This document shows positions 10,288-19,924 of a DNA stretch of 49,108 nt, in pieces. The notes beneath the pieces are model-generated. The model saw only the letters and a list, made by a program, of their open reading frames with translations, made no database searches and had not been told where the DNA came from. The stretch is from an uncultured marine group I thaumarchaeote. GTDB taxonomy: Archaea; Thermoproteota; Nitrososphaeria; Nitrososphaerales; Nitrosopumilaceae. A program made the position numbers and the translations under genes. The stretch covers positions 1 to 49,108 of the forward strand of contig CACLIK010000005.1 of assembly GCA_902606965.1 (NCBI GenBank). Reading direction: 5' to 3'. Each line of letters starts with the position of its first letter. Position 1 is the stretch's first letter.

Positions 10288-10617
10288 TTATTCGTCCTGA
10301 TTTTGTGCATTCTTCATTATTTCCTCTAGCTCCTGATCTTGTATTACCCACATTCGGTATTTCCAACATTCACCCTCTGTATCCTTGTTTTCTCTGCATT
10401 CCTGTAATTTCATTTCGTCTAACCACTTTGCACATTGTGGATCTTGGAAATCATTGGTTTTACAATCCTCAAAAAGTTCAACTTGCTCCCTTTGTATGTT
10501 ATCAGCAAAAAGAACATCTGGGCCTATGGCTAATTGAAGTATGCCTATGGCACCTAACGACGCCGCAACCATAATCATGCCTATACCAACTTTTCTCTGA
10601 TGATGTGGTTCCTTCAT
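10288..10617 (-). CDS. Hypothetical protein with one N-terminal TM segment
   Basis: 109 aa; VGIGMIMVAASLGAIGILQLAIG TM; acidic, Cys-containing C-terminal half. Confidence 0.65.
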   Translation of the reverse strand: MKEPHHQRKVGIGMIMVAASLGAIGILQLAIGPDVLFADNIQREQVELFEDCKTNDFQDPQCAKWLDEMKLQECRENKDTEGECWKYRMWVIQDQELEEIMKNAQNQDE

Positions 10618-10724
10618 GTAATCTTGGATTTTAATTAGTAGAATTTAATCCTTCAGGAGATCCACTGATTGAGTTTGACACGTTGGCGTAAAGAAAAAAA
10701 GGCAGAACGTATTATCAAATTCTG

Positions 10725-11117
10725 TTGTCTATTCAAATTCTTCAATATGAGTTCTTAGGACCAATCAAATTGTCCGAATGGGGTCCACCAATGGATAGTG
10801 TAGCATACATAATTTTTTCTAAAAACAAGGATGTTTTTAATATGATTTATGTCGGTGAATCAGATAAAACTGAATCACGTGATTTCTTTACAAAAAATAA
10901 ACAATTCAAATGCTGGCTCTCATATGCCGGCAAGGAGGAAAATCTATACCTTTCAATTTATCCAATGTGGGAATCTGATGTTTCTGAGCGCAGGCAGTTG
11001 ATAAGGAAGGTAATTTCTAAATACAAACCTGTTTGCAATGAAGATAATTCTCAAAACGGGTCAAATATATCGCAAGGAACTGAACCAGAACCTGAACCAG
11101 AACCTGAGTCAGGCTAA
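10725..11117 (+). CDS. Small GIY-YIG-like domain protein with EPEPEPE tail
   Basis: AYIIFSK...FNMIYVGESDKTESRDFF...ENLYLSIYPMWESDVSERRQLIRKVISKYKPVCN resembles a compact GIY-YIG layout; TTG start. Confidence 0.55.
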   Translation: MSIQILQYEFLGPIKLSEWGPPMDSVAYIIFSKNKDVFNMIYVGESDKTESRDFFTKNKQFKCWLSYAGKEENLYLSIYPMWESDVSERRQLIRKVISKYKPVCNEDNSQNGSNISQGTEPEPEPEPESG

Positions 11118-11341
11118 TTATTATTTTTTATTTTAAACATTTCCAAAGTAACAAGATCTATTGCTTTTTTGAGATGTTCAAATTCCTTAAACAGAGTTAT
11201 CTCTCCCTGTACAAGCGTTTTCAGTACGCTTACCGTTGCCTTTTGATAATCATCAGTGGAGGAAGCCTCAAGACCATTAACTCTAGACATTATATCATCT
11301 AGCTCCTTTATCGTACTATCAAGTGGAATGTGTTTTTTCAT
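11114..11341 (-). CDS. Hypothetical small coiled-coil protein
   Basis: 75 aa; start overlaps the upstream small ORF stop by ATGA. Confidence 0.6.
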   Translation of the reverse strand: MKKHIPLDSTIKELDDIMSRVNGLEASSTDDYQKATVSVLKTLVQGEITLFKEFEHLKKAIDLVTLEMFKIKNNN

Positions 11342-11487
11342 ATAAGATCCTCATCAATTTTTTTTATGGCATCAGAATATTCTTTACAATGACATGATGG
11401 TATCATACACTTTCCACGTTTTAGTAATGAATCATTATCAGTCGTTTCATGAGCTTCGTCAGTATGATGACATCTAATACAATTCAT
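11338..11487 (-). CDS. 49-aa Cys/His-rich protein, putative zinc-binding; not in ORF track
   Basis: Manual translation MNCIRCHHTDEAHETTDNDSLLKRGKCMIPSCHCKEYSDAIKKIDEDLI*; CxxCHH...CxxxxCHC; 4-nt ATGA overlap with downstream gene. Confidence 0.65.
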   Translation of the reverse strand: MNCIRCHHTDEAHETTDNDSLLKRGKCMIPSCHCKEYSDAIKKIDEDLI

Positions 11488-11512
11488 GAATTTATGATTT
11501 GAAACGAGTATT

Positions 11513-12568
11513 TTAAGGAATAAGAACAGCGCGCGCCTCTATTTCTGAATTTTTAAGTTTCAACAGAACTTCATTTGCTTGTTCCAATGGAAAAGATTCC
11601 GTTACTACTTCTAAATTATGTTCATCTGAAATTTTAATAACATCTTCCATATCTTTTCTAGAACCTATCAAAGTTCCTCTAACGGTTTTTTCTTCAAACG
11701 CCAAAAAATTAGGAATCTTACCAACTGTGGCAATAACCACAGTTCCACCCTTTTTGATTGATTTGATTGCAGTATCTGTCACTTCATCTACTGGGGCAAA
11801 AACAATTGCAGCATCAAATAACCCATATTTTTTTTTCACATCTTCAAGAAATTGATCTTGATTTGAGGAATAGACAAAAACATTATCTGCTCCAAGTTTT
11901 CTTGCCACTTCTAGGTGTTTTTCTTTTCTTGAAATTCCGCTAACATTACATCCTTCAACTTTGGCAAACTGTATTGCCATATGACCAACTCCGCCTATAC
12001 CAAAAATTGCAATTTTTTTATTTTTTTTTGGTTCGGTAGCTTTTACTGCCTTGTAAGCTGTTATCCCAGCACAAAACAGTGGCGCTGCATAGTCAGGCAT
12101 CATCGTGTCAGGAACTTTCGTTGCAAATTCTTCTGACACAGTAATGTATTCTGTATACCCACCTTTCAGAGATTCTCCAGTAACATCCATATTTTCACAA
12201 AGATACTCTTTTCCTTCATTACAATACTGACAATCTAAGCATGATCCAAGTAATGGTGTTATTCCCACTCTTTCACCAACCTTGAATTTTGTAACATCAT
12301 TCCCAATCTCTACTATTTTCCCAACAACTTCATGTCCGGGAATGGTTGGTAATGTAGGAGGTATTCCAATATCTTCCCAATCTCCCTCTATCGAATGTAG
12401 CTGTGAATGGCAAACGCCGCATGCTTCAATCTTTACCAGAACTTCATTTTGGTTTGTAATCTCATGCCTATCTACCTGTGTAAGCTTTAACGGATTTGAT
12501 TCTACCGGACCCAGTTTTGAAAGAATCATAGCTCGCATCTTTTCCGGCATGATTTTCAATTTTGGCAT
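11513..12568 (-). CDS. Zinc-dependent medium-chain alcohol dehydrogenase
   Basis: ACGVCHSQLHSIEGDW, PGHEVVG, structural-Zn Cys cluster CLDCQYCNEGKEYLC, GIGGVGHMAIQFAK. Confidence 0.92.
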   Translation of the reverse strand: MPKLKIMPEKMRAMILSKLGPVESNPLKLTQVDRHEITNQNEVLVKIEACGVCHSQLHSIEGDWEDIGIPPTLPTIPGHEVVGKIVEIGNDVTKFKVGERVGITPLLGSCLDCQYCNEGKEYLCENMDVTGESLKGGYTEYITVSEEFATKVPDTMMPDYAAPLFCAGITAYKAVKATEPKKNKKIAIFGIGGVGHMAIQFAKVEGCNVSGISRKEKHLEVARKLGADNVFVYSSNQDQFLEDVKKKYGLFDAAIVFAPVDEVTDTAIKSIKKGGTVVIATVGKIPNFLAFEEKTVRGTLIGSRKDMEDVIKISDEHNLEVVTESFPLEQANEVLLKLKNSEIEARAVLIP

Positions 12569-12626
12569 TCATTCTTAAATTTTTGTAAAGACAAGAATTA
12601 AAATCAGTATAAAATTATTCATTATA

Positions 12627-12854
12627 ATGGATTATCGGCTGACTGAAGAGGATAAAGAAAGAATAAAACTACTTAATCAAGTTTCAAAAAAATCAGTAAA
12701 AATTTTAAGCCTTGAACAGCTTATACGATTGCAAGAGCTCCTAGAAAACAAGGATTACAGCAATCAAAAAAAGGCAAATAAATCTAAGAAAAAATTATTG
12801 AAGGATATTAATGTAGAAATTTACAAACGTGACGATGCAGCAATCTGGAAATAA
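12627..12854 (+). CDS. Hypothetical small Lys-rich protein
   Basis: 75 aa, 1 nt upstream of the DUF255 gene start. Confidence 0.55.
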   Translation: MDYRLTEEDKERIKLLNQVSKKSVKILSLEQLIRLQELLENKDYSNQKKANKSKKKLLKDINVEIYKRDDAAIWK

Positions 12855-12855
12855 C

Positions 12856-14886
12856 ATGAGCGAAAATAAACTAGGTAATGAATCTAGCCCATATCTACTT
12901 CAGCATGCCAAAAATCCTGTACATTGGTATGCATGGAATGAGGATGCACTTGCTAGGGCAAAAAAAGAAAACAAACCAATCTTTCTAAGTGTAGGGTACA
13001 GCTCATGTCATTGGTGTCATGTTATGGCACACGAATCATTTGAGGATGACGAAATTGCAAAAATCATGAACGAAAATTTTGTTAATATCAAAGTAGACAG
13101 GGAAGAACGTCCTGATTTAGACGATATTTATCAAAAAGTTTGTCAAATGTCTACTGGACAGGGTGGCTGGCCGTTGAGCGTATTTCTAACTCCTGATCAA
13201 AGACCGTTTTATGTTGGAACATATTTTCCAGTTATTGATTCGTATGGAAGACCTGGATTTGGAAGTTTATGTAGGCAATTAGCGCAATCATGGAAAGAAA
13301 AACCAAAAGATGTTGAAAAGGCAGCTGATAATTTCTTACAAAATTTAGATAAGCTCCAACAATTTCCTACACCCTCTAAAATTGACAAATCAATACTTGA
13401 CGAAGCAGCGATTAATCTTTTACAAATAGCTGATGTAACATATGGTGGTTTTGGACAGGCACCAAAATTTCCAAATGCATCTAATTTATCATTCATGTTT
13501 AGGTACTCGAAGCTCTCTGGAATATCAAAGTTCGAAAAATTTGCATTGTTAACTTTGAAAAAAATGGCAAAAGGTGGAATATTTGATCAGATTGGTGGAG
13601 GCTTTCATCGTTATTCTACTGATGCAAGATGGTTAGTACCACATTTTGAAAAAATGTTGTATGATAATGCCTTGTTACCTATAGTTTATTCTGAGGCATA
13701 TCAAATCACCAAAGACTGTTTTTTTAGAGACGTTGTGAAAAAAACCCTTGATTATATTATTCGTGAAATGACATCAAGCAATGGCACATTTTTTTCTGCA
13801 CAAGATGCAGATACAAATGGAGAAGAAGGTCAAACATTTGTATGGAAAAAACAAGAAATTGAAAAAATTTTAGGTGAGGATTCAGACATTTTTTGTATTT
13901 ATTATGACGTGACTGATGGCGGTAATTTTGAAGGTAATACGATACTTGCGAATAATATAGGTGCATCATCTTTGGGTTTCAAATTTAACAAGGCTGAATC
14001 TGAGATACATGATATAATTTCAAAATGTTCTGATAAATTACTCGAAACCCGAAACAGAAGAGTGCAACCTGGAAAAGATGATAAGATTATAACGTCATGG
14101 AATGGTTTAATGATTTCTGGGTTTCTGGCGGGATATCGTATAACTGATGATACTAAATATCTTGATGTAGCAAAAAAATCAATAGACTTTTTTGAAAATA
14201 GCTTTGAGAAAAATCATATCTTACATAGAACGTTCAAAAATAACGAGTCAAAGCTAAATGGATACTTGGATGATTACGCATACGTGGCAAATGCATCAAT
14301 TGATATGTTTGAAAACACTTCAGATCCAAAGTATTTGTTATTTGCAACTAATCTAGCTAATCATTTAATCACACATTTTTGGGATGATTCTACACATGGA
14401 TTTTTTTTCACATCAGATGACCATGAAAAACTGATTATACGCCCAAAAAACAATTATGATCTTTCTATGCCATCTGGAAATTCAGTTGCTGCACATGTAT
14501 TACTCAGATTACATTACATATCTCAAAATAAACAATTTTTAGAAATAGCCCAAAAAATTATTGAATCACAGGCTACAGCAGCGGCTGAGAATCCATTTGC
14601 GTTTGGATATTTGCTGAATGTTTTGTATTTGTATCATCAAAAGCCTACAGAAATTACCGTGATTAATGATAAGAACTCGGAACTTATTTCAACACTGCAA
14701 AAAAAATTCCTGCCAGAGTCAATCATGGTCATAATTAGGCATAAAAATAATCTGGATTCATTATCAAAACACGCATTCTTTTCTGGCAAAGAATTTCAAG
14801 ATGATAAAACAAGCGTGTTTGTTTGTAAAAATTTTAGCTGTTCATTACCACTGTCTGATTTGTCTGAAATAGAGAAAGAACTCTAG
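12856..14886 (+). CDS. Thioredoxin-domain protein, DUF255 / YyaL / SPATA20-like
   Basis: [20 protein letters not shown]...[22 protein letters not shown]...[28 protein letters not shown] at 12856 preferred over 12829. Confidence 0.95.
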   Translation: MSENKLGNESSPYLLQHAKNPVHWYAWNEDALARAKKENKPIFLSVGYSSCHWCHVMAHESFEDDEIAKIMNENFVNIKVDREERPDLDDIYQKVCQMSTGQGGWPLSVFLTPDQRPFYVGTYFPVIDSYGRPGFGSLCRQLAQSWKEKPKDVEKAADNFLQNLDKLQQFPTPSKIDKSILDEAAINLLQIADVTYGGFGQAPKFPNASNLSFMFRYSKLSGISKFEKFALLTLKKMAKGGIFDQIGGGFHRYSTDARWLVPHFEKMLYDNALLPIVYSEAYQITKDCFFRDVVKKTLDYIIREMTSSNGTFFSAQDADTNGEEGQTFVWKKQEIEKILGEDSDIFCIYYDVTDGGNFEGNTILANNIGASSLGFKFNKAESEIHDIISKCSDKLLETRNRRVQPGKDDKIITSWNGLMISGFLAGYRITDDTKYLDVAKKSIDFFENSFEKNHILHRTFKNNESKLNGYLDDYAYVANASIDMFENTSDPKYLLFATNLANHLITHFWDDSTHGFFFTSDDHEKLIIRPKNNYDLSMPSGNSVAAHVLLRLHYISQNKQFLEIAQKIIESQATAAAENPFAFGYLLNVLYLYHQKPTEITVINDKNSELISTLQKKFLPESIMVIIRHKNNLDSLSKHAFFSGKEFQDDKTSVFVCKNFSCSLPLSDLSEIEKEL

Positions 14887-15203
14887 ATCTTTTTTAAATC
14901 TACTTGTAATTTGTCGCCGACTTGAGGCTTTCCCATCTTCTCATATCGATTTTTTGGCATGGTGATGGAAATGTTTGTCTGTGCATAACTTTTCACTCTA
15001 ATAGTCGGCTGAGCTTGAAGTATAGCTTCTAAAAGCGGCATTACTTGTTTTTTTGTATCTTCATCTAACTTTTTGGCTACATTTTCTACGATTAGTTGTT
15101 TCTGAGATAATGGTTCTGTCTGAACATCCTCAATTAATGAAATTTGCACAGCATTACCATTGTCAACAATTTGCTGTATTCTATATGCATCAATTTCGGA
15201 CAT
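14883..15203 (-). CDS. Conserved hypothetical protein
   Basis: 106 aa ORF; convergent 4-nt overlap with DUF255 gene. Confidence 0.65.
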   Translation of the reverse strand: MSEIDAYRIQQIVDNGNAVQISLIEDVQTEPLSQKQLIVENVAKKLDEDTKKQVMPLLEAILQAQPTIRVKSYAQTNISITMPKNRYEKMGKPQVGDKLQVDLKKI

Positions 15204-15254
15204 ATCTATCAGACATTTTGCAATTTATCTATAATTAAATGTACAAAACTCATT

Positions 15255-15551
15255 CTAGTTTTGATCTTTTGCATTATCAGATACGATTGACGTTTTTATT
15301 TTTTGAGTATTCTTGATAATTATTTCAGTAAATTCTTCCATCTCTTGCGAGTTTGGGGTGCTATTTTGATTTGTATAAATTTGAAGAAAACTAGAGTAAA
15401 TACAACCAACTATAATACCAAAAGTAGCATCAGGTACCGAGTTACTATCTATGCCATATCCCTCAGCCATTTCTTTATAGGATTTAGATTCTTTGGAATA
15501 ATATTCAATCTGACTATTTAGAAATATTTGAGTTTCATTAGAAAGTGTCAT
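15255..15551 (-). CDS. Hypothetical protein
   Basis: 98 aa ORF. Confidence 0.55.
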   Translation of the reverse strand: MTLSNETQIFLNSQIEYYSKESKSYKEMAEGYGIDSNSVPDATFGIIVGCIYSSFLQIYTNQNSTPNSQEMEEFTEIIIKNTQKIKTSIVSDNAKDQN

Positions 15552-15569
15552 TTCAGTATAGGAAGAGTG

Positions 15570-16346
15570 TTATATCAAACGTGATAATACAGATTTTGTT
15601 TTGGTTATGTATCTCAAACTTCTTCCAACAGCTGATGGGTTTTTAGTTATCGCAATATATGCAGACAATGAAGCTACCAACAATATTCCTGAGCCTAAAG
15701 GAAATTCTGGCACTGCTGTATATTCTTCTGATTCTGCAATAAGTGAGTAGTCTACTACCACATCTACTTGAGTTTTATCCAGAATGGGAATTACAAAGAA
15801 TGATTCATCATTCGCTCGTAGATAATCTGGTTTAGTATTTGTCTGAGAAACAACTACAACATTTCCATCTCTATCGTATAATGCGGCAACCACTTTAACC
15901 ATGTTAGCTGTTATTTCACCATTGTTTGCAACAGTTCCTTGTATAGCAATACTGTCAACTGGTCCATGTGTGAATTCCGATGATACGATTTCAATTACCT
16001 GTTCTTTTGGCTGGGTTATTTTGAAATTAACATCCAATGCGTAATGATCAATATAACCAATATCTTCAATCACTGTTAAATCAAAAACTCCCTTCATCTC
16101 CGGCATAATTATACTAGTTAAATTTTCTGTACTTGTTTGATATACAATATTCCCGTCATGGTAAAAAGATGCATTCACTTCAACTTGATTTATTGGTTTA
16201 TTTGATTCATTTATAATTTCTCCAACTACATGTAATGTGCCATCATCTGCGATATATTGATGCTCATTATCGATATAGACATTAGCAAAAGCACTAGGTA
16301 TGGTAAACGCAAGTAAAATAAGAAATAGGCTTAACCTTTTCAACAC
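15570..16346 (-). CDS. Secreted, membrane-anchored protein with repeated FxLYD-like beta domains and PEF-type C-terminal segment
   Basis: Signal peptide LSLFLILLAFTIPSAFA; two domains with V.GEI.N.S../V.GTV.NNGEI; C-term VPEFPLGSGILLVASLSAYIAITK. Confidence 0.7.
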   Translation of the reverse strand: MLKRLSLFLILLAFTIPSAFANVYIDNEHQYIADDGTLHVVGEIINESNKPINQVEVNASFYHDGNIVYQTSTENLTSIIMPEMKGVFDLTVIEDIGYIDHYALDVNFKITQPKEQVIEIVSSEFTHGPVDSIAIQGTVANNGEITANMVKVVAALYDRDGNVVVVSQTNTKPDYLRANDESFFVIPILDKTQVDVVVDYSLIAESEEYTAVPEFPLGSGILLVASLSAYIAITKNPSAVGRSLRYITKTKSVLSRLI

Positions 16347-16374
16347 TAGATCTTCTTTAATATAATTAAATAAG

Positions 16375-16884
16375 TTATGGGTTTGACTGGCGTTGCACCA
16401 AATTGAATTCTAATAATGCAGCTTGCTCGTATTGAAGTGATTGATAGTAGAAAGAGTCTGATCTAATTTGTGCGGTTTCATCACCTGTCCTGATCCACTC
16501 TGTGATATATTTATCAGCCTCAAACTGTGTCTCGGCTGATAATTTGAATAGTTCCATAGATGGCACAAATAGTTTTGGTGTTTGCAAATTATCATACCGT
16601 AAGATAATTTTTTCCATTTCATTTTCATGTTTTTCAGCAAAATTCAAGAAGTCATCTTTGTTAATGTCTTCCTGCTTAAACATAGAGACTTTTGAATCAA
16701 ACAAATGCGTTTGCTTTCTAAGATCTTCCTGCAGAAATTCGATTGCCTTGCCAAAAGCTTGCCCACGCATTTTTGCCTGTTCGCTGGAATAAACAAAAAA
16801 TACTGACATTCCAATTATTAGAACACCTACTGTAATAGCAGCGTACATAACAGATCGTTTCTTTTTTTTAGGTTTATCTTTCAA
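16375..16884 (-). CDS. Hypothetical protein with N-terminal TM helix
   Basis: 169 aa; KKKKRSVMYAAITVGVLIIGMSVFFVYSS. Confidence 0.65.
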   Translation of the reverse strand: MKDKPKKKKRSVMYAAITVGVLIIGMSVFFVYSSEQAKMRGQAFGKAIEFLQEDLRKQTHLFDSKVSMFKQEDINKDDFLNFAEKHENEMEKIILRYDNLQTPKLFVPSMELFKLSAETQFEADKYITEWIRTGDETAQIRSDSFYYQSLQYEQAALLEFNLVQRQSNP

Positions 16885-16886
16885 GA

Positions 16887-17174
16887 TTAATCAATGTACT
16901 TACCGTCAGCATCTGTTTTGAGTTCAACTGTTGTAATTGAACCGCTGATAAACGAATCGTTTCTAATTGTTCTCACACGTGCTATATCCAGGTGATATGG
17001 GAAAACCTCCACTACAATGTTTCCAATCTGAGGGCTTTCTGGAGAATCAGTTATTGTTATATCCTCTTTTTTTATCCCAAGGTCTCCTAATTTTTTGATG
17101 CTGTGATTCAGTAATGGTTCTGGGTATTTGTGATCAAGGACATACACAGTGCCGGTATATTCTATTTTTTCCAA
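16887..17174 (-). CDS. Hypothetical protein
   Basis: 95 aa, 2 nt upstream of 16375..16884. Confidence 0.6.
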   Translation of the reverse strand: MEKIEYTGTVYVLDHKYPEPLLNHSIKKLGDLGIKKEDITITDSPESPQIGNIVVEVFPYHLDIARVRTIRNDSFISGSITTVELKTDADGKYID

Positions 17175-17207
17175 CTTGAATTATTCTGATTATTACTCAT
17201 ATAATCA

Positions 17208-17441
17208 TTAAGAATTGAGAACATTAAGTGTCATTGTACTCACAATGCGTGTTAACCCTCTTATCTTTATAGCAACGGTTTCGTCAAAATCTTCTCGGGA
17301 ATCTGCATTTATTTCTGCTATGACATCATATGCTCCGAATGTAACATAGGCTTGGGAAACATTAGGAATTTTCTTCAATTCTTCAAGAATAAATTCCTCA
17401 GCACCTAAATCACAGTTTAACAACACAAATCCTTTATGCAT
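17208..17441 (-). CDS. Stand-alone Lrp/AsnC ligand-binding (RAM) domain protein
   Basis: GFVLLNCDLGAEEFILEELKKIPNVSQAYVTFGAYDVIAEINADSREDFDETV..KIRGLTRIVSTMTL; no HTH. Confidence 0.85.
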   Translation of the reverse strand: MHKGFVLLNCDLGAEEFILEELKKIPNVSQAYVTFGAYDVIAEINADSREDFDETVAIKIRGLTRIVSTMTLNVLNS

Positions 17442-17508
17442 TATCTAGTTTCACTCCAAATCATATGTTCTATGTTTTAAGTCTTCAAAGATATACATTT
17501 CCAATAAT

Positions 17509-18810
17509 TTACCATCGCTTCTTTTTACTGAAATAACTTCTTGTTGTGATGTGTTGTGCCTTTTTTCTTTTATCATATGTATCTCTAGCGGATGGTCGCC
17601 TACCAGTAAATCGCCTTCCTGAATTTCTTGATCGGTCAAAACGTCGTCTTGTAACTGGCCCGCGTTTGAGTGGATCAGGAATCTTAAATTCAACTCCAAG
17701 CTTTTCGTTAAGGTCAGTCATCTTAACATTTGTCTGTTTTTTTATTTCGTTCCATTCTCCAACTGACGAGTATGAAACTAACGTGATTGCTCTACCTTTC
17801 GCACCAGCCCTTGCGGTTCTACCTATTCTGTGGAAATACACCATATCTTGGTTTGGAATATCATAATTGATTACAAGTGCAACCTTTGGTACATCTATTC
17901 CTCTTGCTGCAACATCAGTTGCAACTAGTATGTCTGCTTTTGCTTTCCTAAATTTCTGCATTGAGTCTTCACGTTTGTTTTGAGACATATCTCCTTCAAT
18001 AGCTACAGACCTCTTACCAGCCTTGTGAAGTGTTCTTGCAACATCACGCGTCCGAATTTTTGTTGAACAGAATATAATACATTGACCAATATTACCATCT
18101 ATGAAATCAAGTACGAATTTTGGTTTTTCTCTGTCCTTTATAATTAGAAATGATTGATCTATTCCTGCTCCACTAAGATCATCTGAATCAACAAGAATCT
18201 TCCTAGGAGAGTTCATGTTAGTTTCTGCTAATCGCATTATTTCTTGTGGCATCGTAGCAGACCACAAGGATGTAACTCTTTCTTCTGGCGTCAGATCTAA
18301 AATAAATTGTATATCTTCAATAAATCCCATATCAAGCATTACATCAGCTTCATCTAGGACTGCCTGTTTTACATTGTTCAGTTTTATAGTACCTCTTTTC
18401 AAGTGATCAATCAGTCTACCCGGTGTAGCAACTAGAATCTCAGGCTTTTTTCTTAATGCATCAAGTTGTATTCCCATACCTTGACCACCGTAAATTGTAG
18501 CAGTTCTTATTCCAGTATTTTTTGCAAATCTATTGATTTCAGATGTTATTTGTAATGCAAGTTCTCGTGTAGGAGCCATTATAATTCCCTGTATCCCTTG
18601 TTTTGCAGATATCAGTTGTAACATTGGAAGTGCGTATGCAGCTGTTTTACCGGTTCCTGTGTGGGCTTGACCAATAACATCATGTCCTTCTAGTAAAACT
18701 GGAATCGTGCGCTCTTGTATTGGAAATGGTGTGGTAAATCCTGCATCATCTAGTGTGTCCAGTAGTTTTTTGTCTAATCCTAATTTTTCAAATTTTGTCA
18801 TTTTCTTCAT
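17509..18810 (-). CDS. DEAD-box RNA helicase
   Basis: AHTGTGKT, PTRELALQ, DEAD, SAT, HRIGRTARAG; basic Arg/Lys C-terminal tail. Confidence 0.95.
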   Translation of the reverse strand: MKKMTKFEKLGLDKKLLDTLDDAGFTTPFPIQERTIPVLLEGHDVIGQAHTGTGKTAAYALPMLQLISAKQGIQGIIMAPTRELALQITSEINRFAKNTGIRTATIYGGQGMGIQLDALRKKPEILVATPGRLIDHLKRGTIKLNNVKQAVLDEADVMLDMGFIEDIQFILDLTPEERVTSLWSATMPQEIMRLAETNMNSPRKILVDSDDLSGAGIDQSFLIIKDREKPKFVLDFIDGNIGQCIIFCSTKIRTRDVARTLHKAGKRSVAIEGDMSQNKREDSMQKFRKAKADILVATDVAARGIDVPKVALVINYDIPNQDMVYFHRIGRTARAGAKGRAITLVSYSSVGEWNEIKKQTNVKMTDLNEKLGVEFKIPDPLKRGPVTRRRFDRSRNSGRRFTGRRPSARDTYDKRKKAQHITTRSYFSKKKRW

Positions 18811-18932
18811 CTAAATCATGACGAAGAACGCTTCTGCCTAATTCGTCATATTTCTTATGACGTCCATCCTTTGGCGACGTCTAATAAACGCTTATTCCTA
18901 CTAGCCTGTACGGTTTTGTAAATTAAGGTAAA

Positions 18933-19006
18933 GCCAATGGCGAGATTTGGACTCACGACCTGCTGATTACAAATCAGCTGCTCTAGCCAGGCTGAGCTAC
19001 ATTGGC
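18933..19006 (-). tRNA. tRNA-Thr (TGT)
   Basis: GCCAATGTAGCTCAGCCTGGCTAGAGCAGCTGATTTGTAATCAGCAGGTCGTGAGTCCAAATCTCGCCATTGGC; 7-bp acceptor GCCAATG/CATTGGC, anticodon stem GCTGA/TCAGC, loop TTTGTAA. Confidence 0.95.
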
Positions 19007-19101
19007 ATGACGTATGCATGAAGATTGCTGATTTAAAATGTTCTCAAAACAGGTGATCAACATCAAATCACTTTAATAATCACAAAATATGAAAAATTTC
19101 T

Positions 19102-19335
19102 ATGAAGATCAAGTATATCAAACCTCAGAAACTCAAGGTTTTGATTGCCTTATTTTTCGGAACGGCTGGCTTGGGAATTTTTATGGGGTTATACGTTGCA
19201 GAAGGAATACAATCACTTTACATTACACTTCTGGGTGTGATTAATTTGTGTCTGGGTGGGCTTGTTGCATACCTTTTGATGACGCAAAAACCCAAAGTTC
19301 GAGATAGCAGAAAGTACAAAGGAGGATCAAAATGA
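19102..19335 (+). CDS. Hypothetical small protein with two TM segments
   Basis: 77 aa; LIALFFGTAGLGIFMGLYVA and LYITLLGVINLCLGGLVAYLLM. Confidence 0.65.
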   Translation: MKIKYIKPQKLKVLIALFFGTAGLGIFMGLYVAEGIQSLYITLLGVINLCLGGLVAYLLMTQKPKVRDSRKYKGGSK

Positions 19336-19379
19336 AATTCTTAATTATTGGTAATGAATTTCAAAATTTGAAATGCTAG
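19332..19379 (+). CDS. Putative 15-codon leader ORF (MKFLIIGNEFQNLKC*) overlapping the arginine decarboxylase start
   Basis: GGAGG at 19321-19325 ahead of ATG 19332; ATGA overlap with upstream stop; TAG at 19377-19379, past the decarboxylase ATG at 19373. Confidence 0.4.
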   Translation: MKFLIIGNEFQNLKC

Positions 19380-19924
19380 ATCTAGTAGCCAAGAAATTAT
19401 TTCTTACAAAAGGAATTGGTGTTGCAGACGATAAACTAACAAGTTTTGAATTTGCTCTCAGACAAGCTGGCATTGCAGGAACTAACATTGTCTTGATATC
19501 TAGTATTTTTCCACCACAGGCGAAATTAATACCACGTAAAGATGGATTAAAACTAATAAAACCAGGACAGATTTTATTCACAATTTATTCTAGAACTCAG
19601 ACCAATGAAGCAAATAGACTAATTTCCGCATCTGTTGGTATAGCACAACCCAAGGATAGATCAAAATATGGATATCTTTCTGAATACGATACATTTGGAA
19701 AAAATGAAAGGGAGTCTGGTGATTATGCGGAAGACATTGCTGCCCAAATGTTAGCATCTTCTCTGGGAATCCCATTTGATATTGATCAGAGCTGGGATGA
19801 AAAACGTCAGCAGTGGAATATATCTGGTCAAATCTACAAGACAAAGAATATCACGCAAGCTGCAAAAGGAAATAAAGATGGAAAATGGACTACTGTTTTT
19901 GCTGCTGCGGTTTTAATTGTTTAA
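19373..19924 (+). CDS. pdaD: Pyruvoyl-dependent arginine decarboxylase
   Basis: KLFLTKGIGVADDKLTSFEFALRQAGIAGTNIVLISSIFPPQAKLI (Ser-Ser self-cleavage site); GYLSEYDTFG. Confidence 0.9.
   Translation: MLDLVAKKLFLTKGIGVADDKLTSFEFALRQAGIAGTNIVLISSIFPPQAKLIPRKDGLKLIKPGQILFTIYSRTQTNEANRLISASVGIAQPKDRSKYGYLSEYDTFGKNERESGDYAEDIAAQMLASSLGIPFDIDQSWDEKRQQWNISGQIYKTKNITQAAKGNKDGKWTTVFAAAVLIV

Noticed and set aside
12829-12855. Upstream GTG start for the DUF255 protein giving N-terminal MTMQQSGNN
   Set aside because: ATG at 12856 begins the conserved N-terminus and leaves the 75-aa upstream gene non-overlapping.
17451-17699. 82-aa minus-strand ORF overlapping the 3' end of the DEAD-box helicase in another frame
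   Set aside because: The helicase frame has a typical basic C-terminal tail and clean stop; the alternative frame has no recognisable motif, though it extends 58 nt past the helicase stop and could be rechecked for conservation.
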